NCBI RefSeq assembly: GCF_014839805.1
Contig: NC_051124.1
Location: forward strand, 1,922,001 to 1,986,000
DNA from: Manduca sexta
Taxonomy: Eukaryota > Arthropoda > Insecta > Lepidoptera > Sphingidae
Direction of reading: 5' to 3'
DNA length: 64,000 nucleotides
Below are positions 13,911 to 27,223 of the stretch, one piece after another. The notes below the pieces were generated by a model. It made no database searches and was not told the origin of the DNA. It saw only the letters and a program-made list of their open reading frames with translations. The first letter of the stretch is position 1; every line of letters begins with the position of its first letter. A program made the position numbers and the translations under genes.

Positions 13911-16689
13911 AGATCCTATACGTAGCTTCTGAGTTAGCTGCGGTCAAGGTTAAACAGGGAAACGGGTTCTCAGATAGCTACCTGTGAAGTCAAGTCTAGA
14001 ATTAAAAATATGTAGTCTTTTTTGGTTTGCTTTAATCAGAAAATGGAATCGTGTTCCGAGAACTGAAGAGATATCCCGTGTTGTGTAAATTCATTCTTCA
14101 AATTGTACGCGGCTTATCCAAATAAAAGGATCGATCGAAATGCATTATGTTATTTTCTCGAATCTTGTGTTCGCTATTAATATAAACTTTTCTCATTGAA
14201 AACGTGTATGAATAAATATTAATATATTTCTATTTCTGGATACAAGATCGGTAACGTGGAACAAACATTATTACCTGCAGTCTTGCTATACATAGCCACG
14301 TGTACAATGTTGCCAGGCATGTGGGGAGTTATGTGTTAAGCATAAAATGTTGCCATATGACGGTTTACAAAAATCCTCGCAAACGAAGATATGTATATCT
14401 TTGGTTCAGATCAGAATAATTATTTTACTGTAATATCTGAACATTGAAAGACATAATATACAGTATCTCTCGATGATTTGTGTAGCGTCTTACGGATTCA
14501 TATAAACCTCATTCCTAGTGTCTATATTTTTTATAAACTATTCTGTTGAACAAAAAAACCACTGAAGTTTATTAAATGCATACAAAAGGTATCAATGAAT
14601 TGGTAACTGTTAATAAATAAAACACTTCAGTTCAAATCTGCTCGCGAATAATAAACTAACTGGCTTGAGTATTTGTTGTAATTCATTTTTAATTATACGT
14701 AATTATGTGCTCAGCCTTGGTTTCACTACTATATTTTAGGGTTCTTTCAGATTACGACTTATGAATCCATCCATTGTTCCAAATCAAATGTTGTTAGTAT
14801 TCGAAGCATTCATTCTGTAAACAATGTTTATATTATCAGACGAAAAAAATATTTTTACGCATCATTCGTGCTCACAAATTTTCAGATATGGTTTAAAATT
14901 TCAAATCAAAAAACTCGTAAATTCATACGTCGTAAAAAATCCACCGCTAGCGCGTAAGTACAGAGTTTTATTATTCCTCATCTAGCAACAAAAAACATCC
15001 AAACGGCCTATGATTTATAGTCTTGATAAGATTTGGCGGCCGATGTTTCAATATCTCCTGCACGTGGTGCCCTTACTGTGTACATATTACGAAATTATTA
15101 AATACGAGCAAGTGCAATTGTATTTTGACTAATATTATGTAATAATTTAGAAACTATATCATTTTTAAATCAGTGTAACTTTATTTCATAGCTACTACGA
15201 AGTCTTGGCACAACGCGATAGTTATGCATCGATGACAAGCGACATGCTTTCAGGAATAGAGGTACAATATTTTAGATATTAAATAAAGACGGCAATAGGT
15301 CTACAGTTCTAAGTCATATTACTAGCTAGTAGACATCTAGTATCTTTATACTTACTTAATACGTATTATGGAAATATATAGTAAAAATAAGTACAAATTC
15401 TTCAAAAATCAAAACTACAATAGTGGATTTACGGCTAATTGTTAAGAATTTTAACGATATAATGGCTGCGGATAATAAAAAAATCATTACGCGAAACTAT
15501 AATTTGGGCATGTTTATAAATAGCTTCCTGCACGCGACGTTACTCGTCCAACCAACAGATATATCCCTTGGTAACAACTAACGAAAATAGCTATTGACGT
15601 ATCCTGTATATTTATCAGAACACTGGCTTGATATGATTGGAGAATCCACGGGAGTCTGACTACTATAAAGGATGCTGGAGACCGGAAAAAGTGGAAACGG
15701 TCAGTAAGAAGGTAGACTCAAGGACTAAAGTGGTTTGTCACAAGGCAGAAGATATAAATAAGTTTCAATTACCATTTGTAAAAATCGCATCGGCGTTGAT
15801 TAAGCTCTGAATGAAGGACGAAGTAATCATCGACAATACTACAAAGTGACCTAGATAACACGATTTAATTTATAAACAACAAATATTTCTAATTTAACAG
15901 CGCATTGAATTGAAACATGAAATCCGCAAATACAGGAACATAGATTCAGGAAGTCCAAAGATATCATAATGAACGTATAAAAACTACACGTGGCACCGAA
16001 AATAACAAATTACGTTGACGGAACCCACGAGAAGCGCATTACACACGCTTGACACGTTTTTTTATAAAGCTGAGCACACAAGGTAACTTCTAAATTAAGA
16101 TCGGTTTAATGATACCTTTTAGAATCAATTGAGAGCTAAGCTGTTGCTAGCCGGCGCGCGGCGCGAAGGTCGTTCAGTTATGGATTGTTCGGAGCGTTAC
16201 GCGATTTTTTACGTACATCTTTACGCTTTGAATTTTCATATTGACATTGTAAAGATGGGTTATATAGGATCAATTTGAGATTAGGTGTACTTATTCCTAG
16301 TCTTTAGATATTCGAAACTCAAGTCATGAACAATTAATGATCAATTATGATACGCATACTTATTACACTGAATATTTTGTCAGTACAACTTATACTTATA
16401 GTGAATACATATTAATGTGAGGAATCAAGTTGAAGTTAATCAAGGGCTACTATTTTTTAATATTGTATTAAGTCCCGCCTAGACTGGTAGAACACCTAAT
16501 CCTCTAACCTGTTCTAGTAAATTCGCGTTCTGTAGTTGCAGATACTACATTGATTGAACAATTGATTGGTACGATATGAATTTTTAAGAGGAAACCGTTG
16601 AAGCCAGTGTAACTACTTAATTATAAGACTTAAAGTCTCATGTCTCAGGATAGCGAGTGCAGTCGAATACCAAACAATACTTTGTAATT

Positions 16690-16800
16690 CAAGCTGTTGG
16701 ATGGTATTCCTACTGTTCATGGGCGGTCGTATCGCTTACCATCAGGCGGACGGCAAACTCTTCTCGTCATACAAAGCAATAAAAACAAGGAAAATACTTA
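16690..16800 (+). repeat. LINE-like 3' tail remnant
   Basis: Contains GTTCATGGGCGGTCGTATCGC followed by TTACCATCAGGCGGACGGCA and a short A-rich end (about 16779-16800). This combination is a very common 3' end of non-LTR elements in Lepidoptera. A related piece in the opposite orientation is at 30650-30715. No reading frame remains. Confidence 0.55.
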
Positions 16801-18117
16801 AATTTCTTTATTGATCTAATAATTTATATTTAGGACTAATGATCGCAACACGTTGAACAACGTTTGGCGATGCAAGTCAACTGTACAAGTAAATTACGTA
16901 CGCAACATTCAACAATGTCGCGCGTGTTTCAACTTGCTAAACATGTTGAACGTTAATGAACGATCGACTGCATTAACTCAAACCACGTGTAAAATTATAT
17001 ATGAACACCGAACCGCAATAGGCTTTCATGAATCGTGTAGGATGTAAGATAATATCTAAATAGATAAAAACGTTTGTACTCAAATAGAAAAAATAGATAT
17101 GATAGAAAAATAGTTGCTAACGGCAGGCTGTGAATGGAAAAATATGAATCAGATTTTTATTTATTAAAAAAAAACAAAAGCGGTGGTATCGAGTCCATAT
17201 CAATAGATACCACTTCGTTGACTATTTCTGAAACCAAAAATGTGTACAAGATAAAAAACGAAATTTTCATTTCGTTAACAAAAAAATTATCCGTAAAATA
17301 ACAACTTTATGTTCTGTGGTTTCCTGTGGTATGGCTAGTAAGATTTCCAGATGACCAACCTCCTCTTCCCCCGCCCTTCCTCTACCATAATTATCAGGTA
17401 ACGCATTTACACGTATACCGACATATACTATATAAACTGGCTAGACAGTAGGTCTTAATATTTTTTTTATTATTAATCAGTAACAAAAGAATGATTTTTT
17501 GAATGTCATGTGGTTTACGTAATCGGTTAAAACCAGAGGCCGACCCGATGTCAAACATTCTTGGAAATAAACTAACATTACAATTGAATAACCACGATAT
17601 AAACATAGTAAGCGGTCACAATCATAGACGAATATAGACAATAGTGAAATCGCTCGTATAGTTCGGACAATTGCAAGAAATACATTGTCGATGTCAAAAA
17701 TATTACATCACTATTTTCATTAATTGTTTTTCAATATATTTATTACGAATTTTCAGAAAGTCTTCTCGGACCCTATTCTTTCCTGAAAGCCTGGAGGACT
17801 GCATCTACGATTTTTCACTTTTGTGGCTGTTTACTGGTAATGGTTAATCCCTACCAGTTACCACCAGTCGATGTTTCTTTTTCGTTTCTTAAATACATAG
17901 TCCTTAGACAAGGCGTGCAGCTTGTGAGGTAAGCTCCACAACTGACCTTAAACTACTATTTTGAATGTCGAATTACAAAGTATTGCATGACATTTCGTTA
18001 TAATAGCCAGAGACATCATAAGTATTATTGCTCAAGAATTACACTAGCTATAGGCTAGATATAGGTACATAACATTGCTGGCTAGACAGAACGGTTAATT
18101 TACTGGTGGTGGGATAT

Positions 18118-18345
18118 ATTTTATATCTGCCCGGGTAGCGACCACCGTACACAAGGTGTTAAAACCCGCCATAGTCGTCCACGTAAGTTTGTTTCTTTGC
18201 GGGATCAGCCTGTGTATATCCGGCTCCAACAGGCCGGCATAATGGTGTCGACTGTCGAGGGGTAATCACCTCTCGTCAGTCGACATTATATTGGACCCCA
18301 CTCCACATCAGGTGCAGTGGGGTCACATTGGCGTGTCCGTTTATA
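18118..18345 (+). repeat. Dispersed repeat family C, copy 1
   Basis: A ~220-bp repeat with landmarks GTTAAAACCCGCCATAGT, GGGATCAGCC, CCAACAGGCCGGCATAAT, GTAATCACCTCTC, GTCGACATT and a 3' end CCCCACTCCACATCAGGTGC. The same landmarks occur in the same order, inverted, at 55640-55850 in ATAD1 intron 3. The short 3' end alone recurs at about 19420-19455 and 35607-35640. It is probably the 3' part of a LINE. Confidence 0.65.
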
Positions 18346-21300
18346 AAAAAACAACGATGGTAACGACCATAGAATCTGGCAGACGAGAATAGTTGTCAAA
18401 TACTAAACATTGTTAGACAAATGATAGGCTTTACATGTGCCTTGATAAATCTAACACTTACCATTAGACCCGACACGCAATGCATGAATGAACCACTGAT
18501 GACAAATATACTTAATGGACACATGATGCAACGCATCGGTGTATTGTGGGAATAATTGTTTGATTTTGCTATACTAAAATATTTTTTTTATATAGACGCG
18601 GTGAGCATGACTGCTCATGAACGGTAGTAGTATCACATAGAACTTCGCGTGACATTGATAATGTCTCCCAGCAGATTTCGGCCATTAGCAATGCACTGCG
18701 CTCGCCACCTTGAGACATGAGACGTTAATACACTGGCCACAATATCCTTCAAACCGGGGCATCTTAGAGCACAAGGCTGCATAGTAGCATAGATAGACGT
18801 TGCGAAGGTACCCAAAAAGCTACGCATTCGAGACCTACCACTAGTTTTTTTTTGCTGTAGGATATCTGATATATTTCGCACCTGACCGAACACCGGATAG
18901 CGATACCTTACATATGGCGAAAAATCCGCCTCAAGGTCTCGTCCCGTCGAGCAGCGTTCCGGGATTAGTCAGTATACATCCTGTCAGACAGGCCGCCATA
19001 AGTCTAGCGAATCGTCCTTGAACTTGACATATTTTCAAGCTTACTATCAGGTATGGCATAGCAAATTAAACGATATTTCGAATGATAGACATATTAATAT
19101 ATATAAATTTACGTTTTATTGCACATTCCTCGCATCGCTCGTTTTTTTTTTATATTTCATGTTAGATACGGAGTATCTATGATTTAGTTATAATATTACA
19201 TTGCGTAGATAAAAACTGTCCACTACCAAATACAGTTTAGTTAGTCTAGCTTAGCAAGTATTTTAGAAGTATATACTACATTTAACTACTCATTAGCGGT
19301 GTTGTATGTGAGAGGCTCTCAACATAATTGCCACCACATTATCTGTATGCCACCAAGCAACAGTCAGTCTAGACATTCTTGAATTTTTAGGTCAAAAATA
19401 TTCTCTATTGGAATACTGAACCCTACTCCACTTATCATCAGGTACAGTGAGGTCAGTTTGCAATGCACATTTAAATAAATATATACAATTCTATTATAAT
19501 GCATATAGCACAAATTTAAGCACTTTTAAAATTAACATATGCAATGAAGAGTTTTAAATTTAACAATCAAGTTATATGAGGTAGTAATAAAAAGGTCAAT
19601 TTACCCAAAATATATGGCCTTACTGCTCTGCTTATCATCAATTACGATCTGGTGTAAGTAGTTGTCATACGATAATTATATTGAATTATGTTTTGACAGT
19701 GAGTATGTTGAGACCTGAGCTTGTCCTTGTTTGTTATTATACAGAAAGTAGTCATATAGAAAATTAATTATTATAAATCAAATACATATTCAGGGCTATT
19801 ATATTTGATCCGACATTAGCAACTTAATGATGACTTATCAATGGTTGAGATATCACTATTACCTGTATGTTGGAATTGTTATGATGGCTCTCTTAATTGC
19901 TTATTCATACTTATTATAATATGAAGTTTTAATATTGATAAATATACATTGACTAAATAAACACTAATTGGTTGTTTCCCATAAAGGTTAAATTTCATAG
20001 GAATTTTGTTACGACACACATTTCCTGTGTAGAATAGAATACATAAAATAAATATATTTAAAAGGAAAATTAAATTTTCAGTCATTGGAGCTTCCTCATT
20101 CCAATTCAGTCAAAACCAAATGCAAAATTATCAAGTTAAATTAAATGTTGAATTAAATAAAATGTGTGCAATATGGTTGGAACTTCTTGTATCAGTGAAG
20201 GAAAATAGAAGAATATTTTATAATATATTTATCTTTACAGAAGTCCTATGTTCAGCAGTAGAATGATGATTCATTTACTGGGTTTCTACTACAATAGTAT
20301 ACACCAAATTTACTATAAACTAATCATTGATTACTTAAACAAACATATTAATTTTAATACAAAAAAAATGTGATGAAAATATGTGCATACTAAGCCAAAT
20401 CAAGCCATATTGGGAAATAAAATAATACTCCACTTCTTACTATGTCCGACAATGTCTGAACCCAACATTGTGACAAGTACAAAATTGTTATTGTATCTAT
20501 AAGTGATTTCTATTTAATATAATACAAAACCTATAACACTATACCAAAAGATATAAACAGAATAAAAGTACCCATACAAATAAATACCTACATAAACATT
20601 ATAATATTATGAACAAATGCAATAAAAAGAAAATTAACACAATCTGCCTGATAGGATGTTTGATATAAAAACCTATTTTAACCACATAGGTTGAACAACC
20701 TCCGCGAACACCGATATTGCCTAGTGCATATGAAAATTAATATGCTGATAATGTGTTTTACTATATGTTTTAATCACATTTTTTTTATTTTTATTACATT
20801 AAACACATTATGTCAACAAATATCAGGTGGGGGTTAGATTCATCCTAGAACAGGAAACTAGAAAAAGATCATTCCTAAAGGATCTACTACTTATAGATTG
20901 GCCTGTTATATGCATAACTTCTTATGTACAAACAGTAATAAATATTACTTGGCATATCATTAATCTTTTAAAACAAACTGACATCTCCCCAAATACATAG
21001 TTGCTCAGGACATTACCTTTATATCGTCCTCAAAATATATATGACACATTTAATGAATAAACAGGTAAATATACCACAAGGGAACATTATAGGCATATCT
21101 CATCACCCCATATGTGTCAGATATAACACATTGGATATAAATATATTTTGAATAATCTTTCTAACATTTAGATAATACTACATATGGTATGAAATGTAGG
21201 TTAATATCAACATACAATAATTTTAAAACAATGGGTAACTCAAGTTATTATGGATTTAGTATTCACAATGATACTGAAAACTTGTGATCACTTCAAATAA

Positions 21301-22668
21301 AAAACCAACAAGCTTGCAATGGTGATTAGATATTTTACATCTTTTAGTTATTGTTTTTGGGCTGATATTTAAAATGCATTAAAATGACAAACCCATTGAG
21401 TTCCAAGGGCATAAGGAAACCATTTAGCTTAACATTGTTATGATTTTTGCTTCATGATATGTGCTTTTAATTTTGCAACTGAATTTTTCAAGACATAATT
21501 TTTTTTAAAATTATAATGGTATTTTAATATGATGTTACTTCTGTTGAAAGAAAGCTCAACTTGTAATAGTCTATCAGTATGTCGAAATTAAAAAAGGTGC
21601 TCAATATGGCATCCATTTTATTCTTCACTCTATAACTTGACATTGAAAGAAACAGAGGCACAATTTTTTTTTATTTAATCCAGTTTCTAATTTTGTAAGT
21701 AAAGCATGATGTGATATTGAGACATACTTTGACAAGCCTGCTGATAAATAGTTATAGAAATATGAATAAATATTACTCCAAAATCACCACATTTTGATGA
21801 TCAGTTTCAAAAGTCAATAAAAATGTGATATAATACGCATGTACAAAGTAAATACTATCCTAATGGCACATGTTTGAATGAAGGTCATTCATACTATAAC
21901 AGTGAGCCGCTACAGATAAAGCTGTGCTAGCTACGCGCACATAAATGGGTCCTTCACTGGCGACCACAGCGATCGCGACTTGGACGCGCACAAATTATAC
22001 ATTCTAACGTAAACCACTCCATTATCAGATAGTTACTATGTACATAGTGGCAACAGCAACACTCCGCACCACATAAGCCTATGTATACAACGTTATAGGT
22101 TATGTGGCTTGTTGCCATGCCAGATTTCAACACTATAATCGTACATACGCACAGGTAGCGATCGCGTTTTTTTTATTACACGCGCATTATACACACATTT
22201 CATTATTTTTATATGGCTTTTTCGACTCTTTACGACCTTATTTGGGTTCGTTTGAGAACTTCGTGCGTCTCGCTCGAGACCTTGTAACCCTAATAAGACC
22301 CGTCGGATGACTTTTTTGGACGGGCACAACTATAAGTTTCGATGCAAATGAACGTTTTCGAGCGTCCACCAGCCCGAATATAACCTGAAATATTTGAAAC
22401 ATATCGGCGCAGTTTTATGGACGCGATTTATAGGTTATGAATTGAGCGCCCTTGACAGAAAAGAAATAATGGTCAGGCTTGCTTTAGAGTAGATTTTAAG
22501 TGAGCTTGTGGGTTTATTTTACGTACGCGACACCGAACACAAAAGGGGCTCATGACCGGCAGCAACGGCCTCGGTGGGACTCACCCGATCCAACATCGAT
22601 CTGGCGCCTGGCGCCGGGCTTGGGCCACGGCACCAGCACATAAAAGCACGCACTTCACAAAAGGATAC

Positions 22669-22774
22669 AGGCTAAGTCCAGGTTAAAACCGTGCTTCGTG
22701 TAGCGTATCCGGCGCTTGCTGACTATGCCCTTGATGGGGTTGGTCATCTTGATGTTTGACATGGAGTTGGCCAT
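22669..22774 (-). CDS. Pten: PTEN phosphatase, first coding exon only
   Basis: PTEN is the lipid and protein phosphatase that removes the 3-phosphate from PIP3 and so opposes insulin/PI3K signalling at the plasma membrane. This exon encodes about 35 residues, from Met-Ala-Asn-Ser-Met to Asn-Leu-Asp-Leu-Ala. It includes VSKRRIRY and KHGFNLDL, which match the N-terminal PIP2-binding segment and the start of the phosphatase domain in fly and human PTEN. The exon stops after the first base of the codon after Ala, at CCT|GTATCC. This is the same position and phase (1) as the end of human PTEN exon 1, which supports both identity and boundary. I chose the ATG at 22774 because it corresponds to the fly start and has G at -3 and +4. 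The remaining exons, including the catalytic HCxxGxxR loop, lie to the left and probably outside the window. Confidence 0.88.
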
Positions 22775-22906
22775 GGCTGTGAGACGGTTGACGCGCCGCG
22801 GCAGCAGTTCTGCCGCCGCGCCCTTAGCGGGCCCGCCCGCTCCTGGCACCGACCTCTTCTCCGGTGCCTTCCTCTCGCGGCGCCGACAGCTCACGCAAAC
22901 ACCCAT
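22775..22906 (-). other. Open in-frame N-terminal extension of PTEN with acylation-like start
   Basis: The PTEN frame is open upstream of the usual start to an ATG at 22906, adding 44 residues. An in-frame TGA lies 36 bases further upstream, so 22906 is the first possible ATG. The extension starts Met-Gly-Val-Cys-Val-Ser-Cys followed by RRRERK. This has Gly2 and Ser6 as in the N-myristoylation consensus, cysteines at 4 and 7 where palmitate is often added, and a basic cluster. The rest is a Gly/Ala/Pro-rich linker. The start context is weak (T at -3, G at +4). It may simply be GC-rich 5' UTR; a real isoform is an inference. Confidence 0.35.
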
Positions 22907-25900
22907 AAAATAACCTCCGCCGCACGGAACGTGCCCCGCTCATCGGGCCGGCGGCGGAGCGCGAGCGGTGCCCCCGGGCGCTCAGCTCGCGCCCGCCATC
23001 CGCTCCGCCGCCGCAGACCCGCACCGACCTCCACGCCGCCGCCGGATCGAAACCACAGCACCACCGCGCACCACACTCACTGTATCAGCATAGCTTCACG
23101 CCCGATCGCGAACGCTTTCCACTCCGCTTCACGAGCGAACAAAAAATTATCTCGCGCGAATGGCGTCCATCCTGCGTTTGCACTGCACTAGAACACGGCC
23201 GAGGAGAAACAGTTGCACAAGAAATAAAGATGGTTCTGCTGACGGCCGATGACTATTCTCCATCTCTGTCCCGCCGCGTTGTAGAGTACGAGTGTAACAG
23301 AGATGCAACACAACCTTATTTTCTGGTGGTGGTTCGCTAGCTAGCTCTCTTTGTTCATTACATTATCCGTATTGTGACGCCAGGTGGCGTTGAAGACAAT
23401 GTAAGGGTTGCCGCCATTTTTAAATTTTACAAGACAGTAATATTTTTAAATCGTTCATTATTTAGAATATTTAAAAAAGTTAATTAGTAGGTTTATAAAA
23501 TAGGTTATTTTAAATATTATTTATATTTCCTACAACAGTAATCATTATTTATGCTTTTGTCGTTTTGGATACTATTATTAGTTCTTTATTGTAGAGGGCG
23601 CTGTTTTCAATTACTAGAGTGAAGAATGTTTTACGCCATGGTTTATGTAACTTGCGCGCCAAAATTCTAAATTTTACGGCGTTTTTAATTTATTATTGTA
23701 GTAAACACCATCTGTTATAATAGTACTTATATCAAATAATAATAATATTTTAATATACGGAAGATTTTAGTCCCCAAACTGCATCGAAATTAACTATAAG
23801 ATAAATAAGTTTATATTTACATTAGGATGTTCGATACTCAATATCATAAATTTTGATATCTATAACTTTTGATGAAAGTTTTCTCTTTTACTTCCCGTGA
23901 TTGATGAATAGCGTTGCATGTAAATTATTGTGTTAAGTATACAAATAAACATCGACCTAATAATCTGTTCGAAGTGTTAATTCTAAGAAAGTCAATATGA
24001 TATAGCATTCTGCATAAAATCCAATACATTCCAAGAATATTTACTGTTTGTATGCAACACGAGGAATAATTAATAATAATAGTGACCAATGATTTACATA
24101 GTACGTTTATTCAATCCGCAGTTATGCAAATAATATATGGCAAACATCGCAAATCTCATGCTTGATTGGCTAGACTGGGTACTTCACTTTATAATCATTT
24201 TCACAATAAGTACCTATAGCATACCGTATGTATACCTATCTTTGCCTCATTAATATGGCTGCATAAATTGTTATACCACACGTAAACTTGTATAGATCCG
24301 GAAATTAAAATTCTACTCATAAGTAATATTCCAAAATTTGGACACGAAGTTAAAAAAATTACCTAACAATTTTTTTATTGAGTATGACCATATTATGAGT
24401 AGTAGTAGGTAAGTATAAAGTAATAATGTATACTGATATTTATATTAGGTATTTAAGAATATAAGTATAGAAAGGAATAAATAAATCCTACATTGCAATT
24501 ACTGGCCAAAAAAGCCGGAATAAGCTTGACTTAGCTAAGCCCAGGGTAAGATTTATTTCTTCTCCCCCACCAGGACAATGAGTGGACACTATAACTCTAT
24601 CGAGCGCAACTCTAAAATTAAAAAATCAAATGGGCCCATACAAATGTTAGTTTAGGACCTTTACAAAGAACTCACACAACAGGTTCGGTTCAAGTACTGT
24701 TTTTATAAAGTAAAACTGTAGGAACGTTAAGGTGTTTATTCCGTAATATTATGCATTACCTAATTTCAAATATTTATAGTGGTGACCACACCCACATAGT
24801 AATATACAGATTTGCTGTATCGATTATGGTGCAGTAGATAATTGGTGGCGTGTAGACGGCTTGTTGCCAGTTGCCACCCGGCTCGCGGGCCGTGGTCGAT
24901 GCACGGCCCGCGCACTGTACACTAGGGCTGCTACTCGTGTTAATGTACTATGAGCGTGTAAACGTCAATAAAGTTTACATGAATCATTCGGAGGTTTTAT
25001 TTTGTGATTTTATTTCGTTTACCTTGGGTTTTTGGAGAAAATATTTATATTTTAATAAATTGTAGGTAATTAGAAATTAAAAATATTTATTAGTCAGAAA
25101 ATACCTAATATGAAAATAATATTAAGATAGATATGTATATATTTTAAAACATACGACTCATAAGTGATTCAGAAAACGCTGTGAACTTGTCTTTTTAGGT
25201 ACTTACATACATACTTTTGAACCTTAAAAAATTACATCTATCCAAGAACAATGTTCTATTTTGGTTTTTCCTAAATTGAACATAACCTCGTAATAGCATT
25301 TTTGGACTACGAGTAGAGATTATTAAGATGTAAGCTCACCAGGTGGTGGTCGCAGCTACCATCCGTCGATAAATGCGTGGTGACAGATGAATCACAATGG
25401 CAATGATAATTAACGGTGGCCTTCGCGGTGAGGAACAAATGATTGCAACGTTACGTCAAACAGACGGACTTAGGAACCGGCCCGGTAGTTTATGAGTCCC
25501 ATTGCAAATATTACAACTGAGGATTACAATTAGGGTAATTTAAAATTAATTTCATAAAGTGTTATTTTGATAATTGATGTCGATTTAAACTTATTATTTA
25601 TCCATTTAGTCTCAGTCAGTCATTATAAATCTTCTGGAAACTTTTGCACATCTTTGATCTTCACAAGCGGCATTACCTGTTTAGCACCGTCGTCAAAAGA
25701 TGGCGTCACGTTGCGATGGTTGCTATTATAACGACCTTATTTTGTAAAGTTAGTAATAAGTACCACCGGAGTTCTACCATTCCTTTCGCAATCCTTAAAT
25801 CTTTTAGCCCAATGGCTAATAACGTCTCTCCTTTTAATTACCCCACAAATATCGTCCTCAATCCGGCCTTATGAACCGATTCAATCGGACACTTCCTCGG

Positions 25901-26866
25901 ATACCTAGCTTATGATAACGAAAATGATTTAATTACCGGGTGTGTTTGTTCAAATCTGTTGTTAGGCACGTGGCTTTTAAATAAGGAATCACTAGGTCGC
26001 CAAAGCTTCCTTCATTCTAAAGTATGATTTACGTTGTTGCTTCAAGTCTCGAGAAAATGATTATTTAAATAGGTATCCCTGTTATATGAATGAGATACAC
26101 GTGCTAGGTCAACAATTCACTCAATGAAATGACTAACAATAGGAGTACCTAGATAAAGCACTCAAGGCGAGTGGAAGGCAGACATTTTAACCAATGCAAG
26201 ATTGTTACTTCACAAATGTCTTGAAATAGTTGATAGCTGAGTAAAGTGCGAAGAAAATATTTTTGAAAATAGATATACTTTTAATTTGATTTTTGTTTGG
26301 ATCGTATTTTAGCTGTGAGATAATGGTTCTAGGAAAATTCTTGATACTCTATAGGCACTGTCAAATGTCCTTCAACGACTTTGTAATGGAATCTCGCTAT
26401 GCAAAGGAACGATCCATGAAATCTTATCCTTAATCATATTATCCATATCTATAAGAGATAGATTGATTATATTTTTATTAACAGATGGCGCTGATTATAA
26501 TCAGAAAAAAGAGGTAGGTAGTAGGCTGTGCCATTTCTACAATTGCTAATTGCGATTGTTTTAATCTTATCAAACTTTCTAAACTAGTAATCCTTTCACG
26601 ATAAAGTTTATAATATGTAATATTCATAAAAATATACACGCCTAAACAATAATGTATTTTACTATTATTAATCTAGCGTATATCGGGTATGACTTTAAAG
26701 TTTACACTACGATAACAACTATCAGGCGATTGTAAATATTGTGTTTACCCGATGTTAAAATAGACGGTTGCTAGCCGGCGCGAGGAGACTTCGAGGCGCT
26801 AGGTTTCTGTTGATGTTTATCCAACTAGCTTGCTGTGTGTTCATTGTTAATAATGGTTTACTTTAA

Positions 26867-27223
26867 GGTGGTAGCTCAAGGTCCATTTTCATACATTTTG
26901 TTTCGGCTTTAATCTGGGTAACTAAACAAGTATTGGCAAGTAAAGAATTTAAATTCACGTCTAGTTAGTGATTAGTTCTCGCAGTTGAAAGAAAAACGTA
27001 AAAATAATTAATAATCATGGATATTTCTGCCTTTAAAATTTCGTCATATTAAATTTTAAAGGCCGAAATATCCATGATTATTAATTATTTTACGTTTTTC
27101 TTCAACTGCGAGAACTAATCACTAACTAGACGTGAATTTAAATTCTTTACTTGCCAATACTTGTTTAGTTACCCAGATTAAAGCCGAAACAAAATGTATG
27201 AAAATGGACCTTGAGCTACCACC
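26867..27223. mobile_element. Palindromic foldback MITE with TTAA flanks, copy 1
   Basis: Nearly the whole 357 bp is one inverted repeat: two arms of about 170 bp around a 9-bp centre, CGTCATATT (about 27042-27050). The left end GGTGGTAGCTCAAGG matches the right end exactly in reverse. Both ends abut TTAA (26863-26866 and 27224-27227), the duplication made by piggyBac-type transposases. The left arm has one base more than the right in an A-rich run. It has no coding capacity. Two relatives lie in ATAD1 intron 1 (50939-51187 and 51979-52335). Confidence 0.85.

Larger units (their letters stand above)
1..22668 (-). other. Inferred intron 1 of PTEN (left part of window)
   Basis: The splice donor of PTEN coding exon 1 lies at 22668/22667 on the minus strand, so sequence to its left should be intron until the next exon. 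I looked on the minus strand for exon 2 (the segment that follows Asp-Leu-Thr-Tyr-Ile in the family) and for the phosphatase loop HCKAGKGRTG and found neither. The rest of PTEN is therefore probably beyond the left edge. The stretch is AT-rich and holds short repeat remnants and a few GC-rich patches listed separately. No other gene could be supported. A small unrelated gene inside the intron, or an intron shorter than assumed, cannot be excluded. Confidence 0.55.
22540..23330 (-). promoter_or_regulatory. GC-rich PTEN 5' region (promoter and 5' UTR)
   Basis: Base composition changes sharply here, from AT-rich to GC-rich with many CpG pairs (densest 22790-23060). The PTEN first exon lies inside. 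No clear TATA box was seen. Upstream of the annotated start the minus-strand leader contains the in-frame ATG at 22906 and a second, out-of-frame ATG at about 22940. The latter opens a frame (Met-Ser-Gly-Ala-Arg...) that runs to 22824, overlapping the extension but ending before the main start. Such a frame could modulate PTEN translation. The transcription start is not determined. Confidence 0.6.

Noticed and set aside
18633..18893. 86-codon minus-strand frame
   Set aside because: The surrounding words resemble repeat 3' ends (T-run near 18580, GTCTCAAGGTGGCGAGCGC on the minus strand). Probably retroposon remnant; boundaries could not be set.
1..22668. Additional PTEN exons
   Set aside because: Searched by eye for the exon 2 segment, the HCKAGKGRTG loop and C2-domain words on the minus strand, without a hit. 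Short exons may have been missed.
22931..23191. 86-codon plus-strand frame opposite the PTEN leader
   Set aside because: Arg/Pro/Ser-rich translation typical of GC-rich promoter DNA, with no domain. A divergent transcript is possible but unsupported.
23231..23341. Short plus-strand frame starting AAGATGG, 36 codons
   Set aside because: Good start context but no similarity and too short to judge; it lies in the PTEN promoter.
26867..27223. Long hairpin as a microRNA or siRNA precursor
   Set aside because: Arms of ~170 bp, TTAA flanks and related copies elsewhere mark a MITE. It might still give small RNAs, but it is not a microRNA gene.
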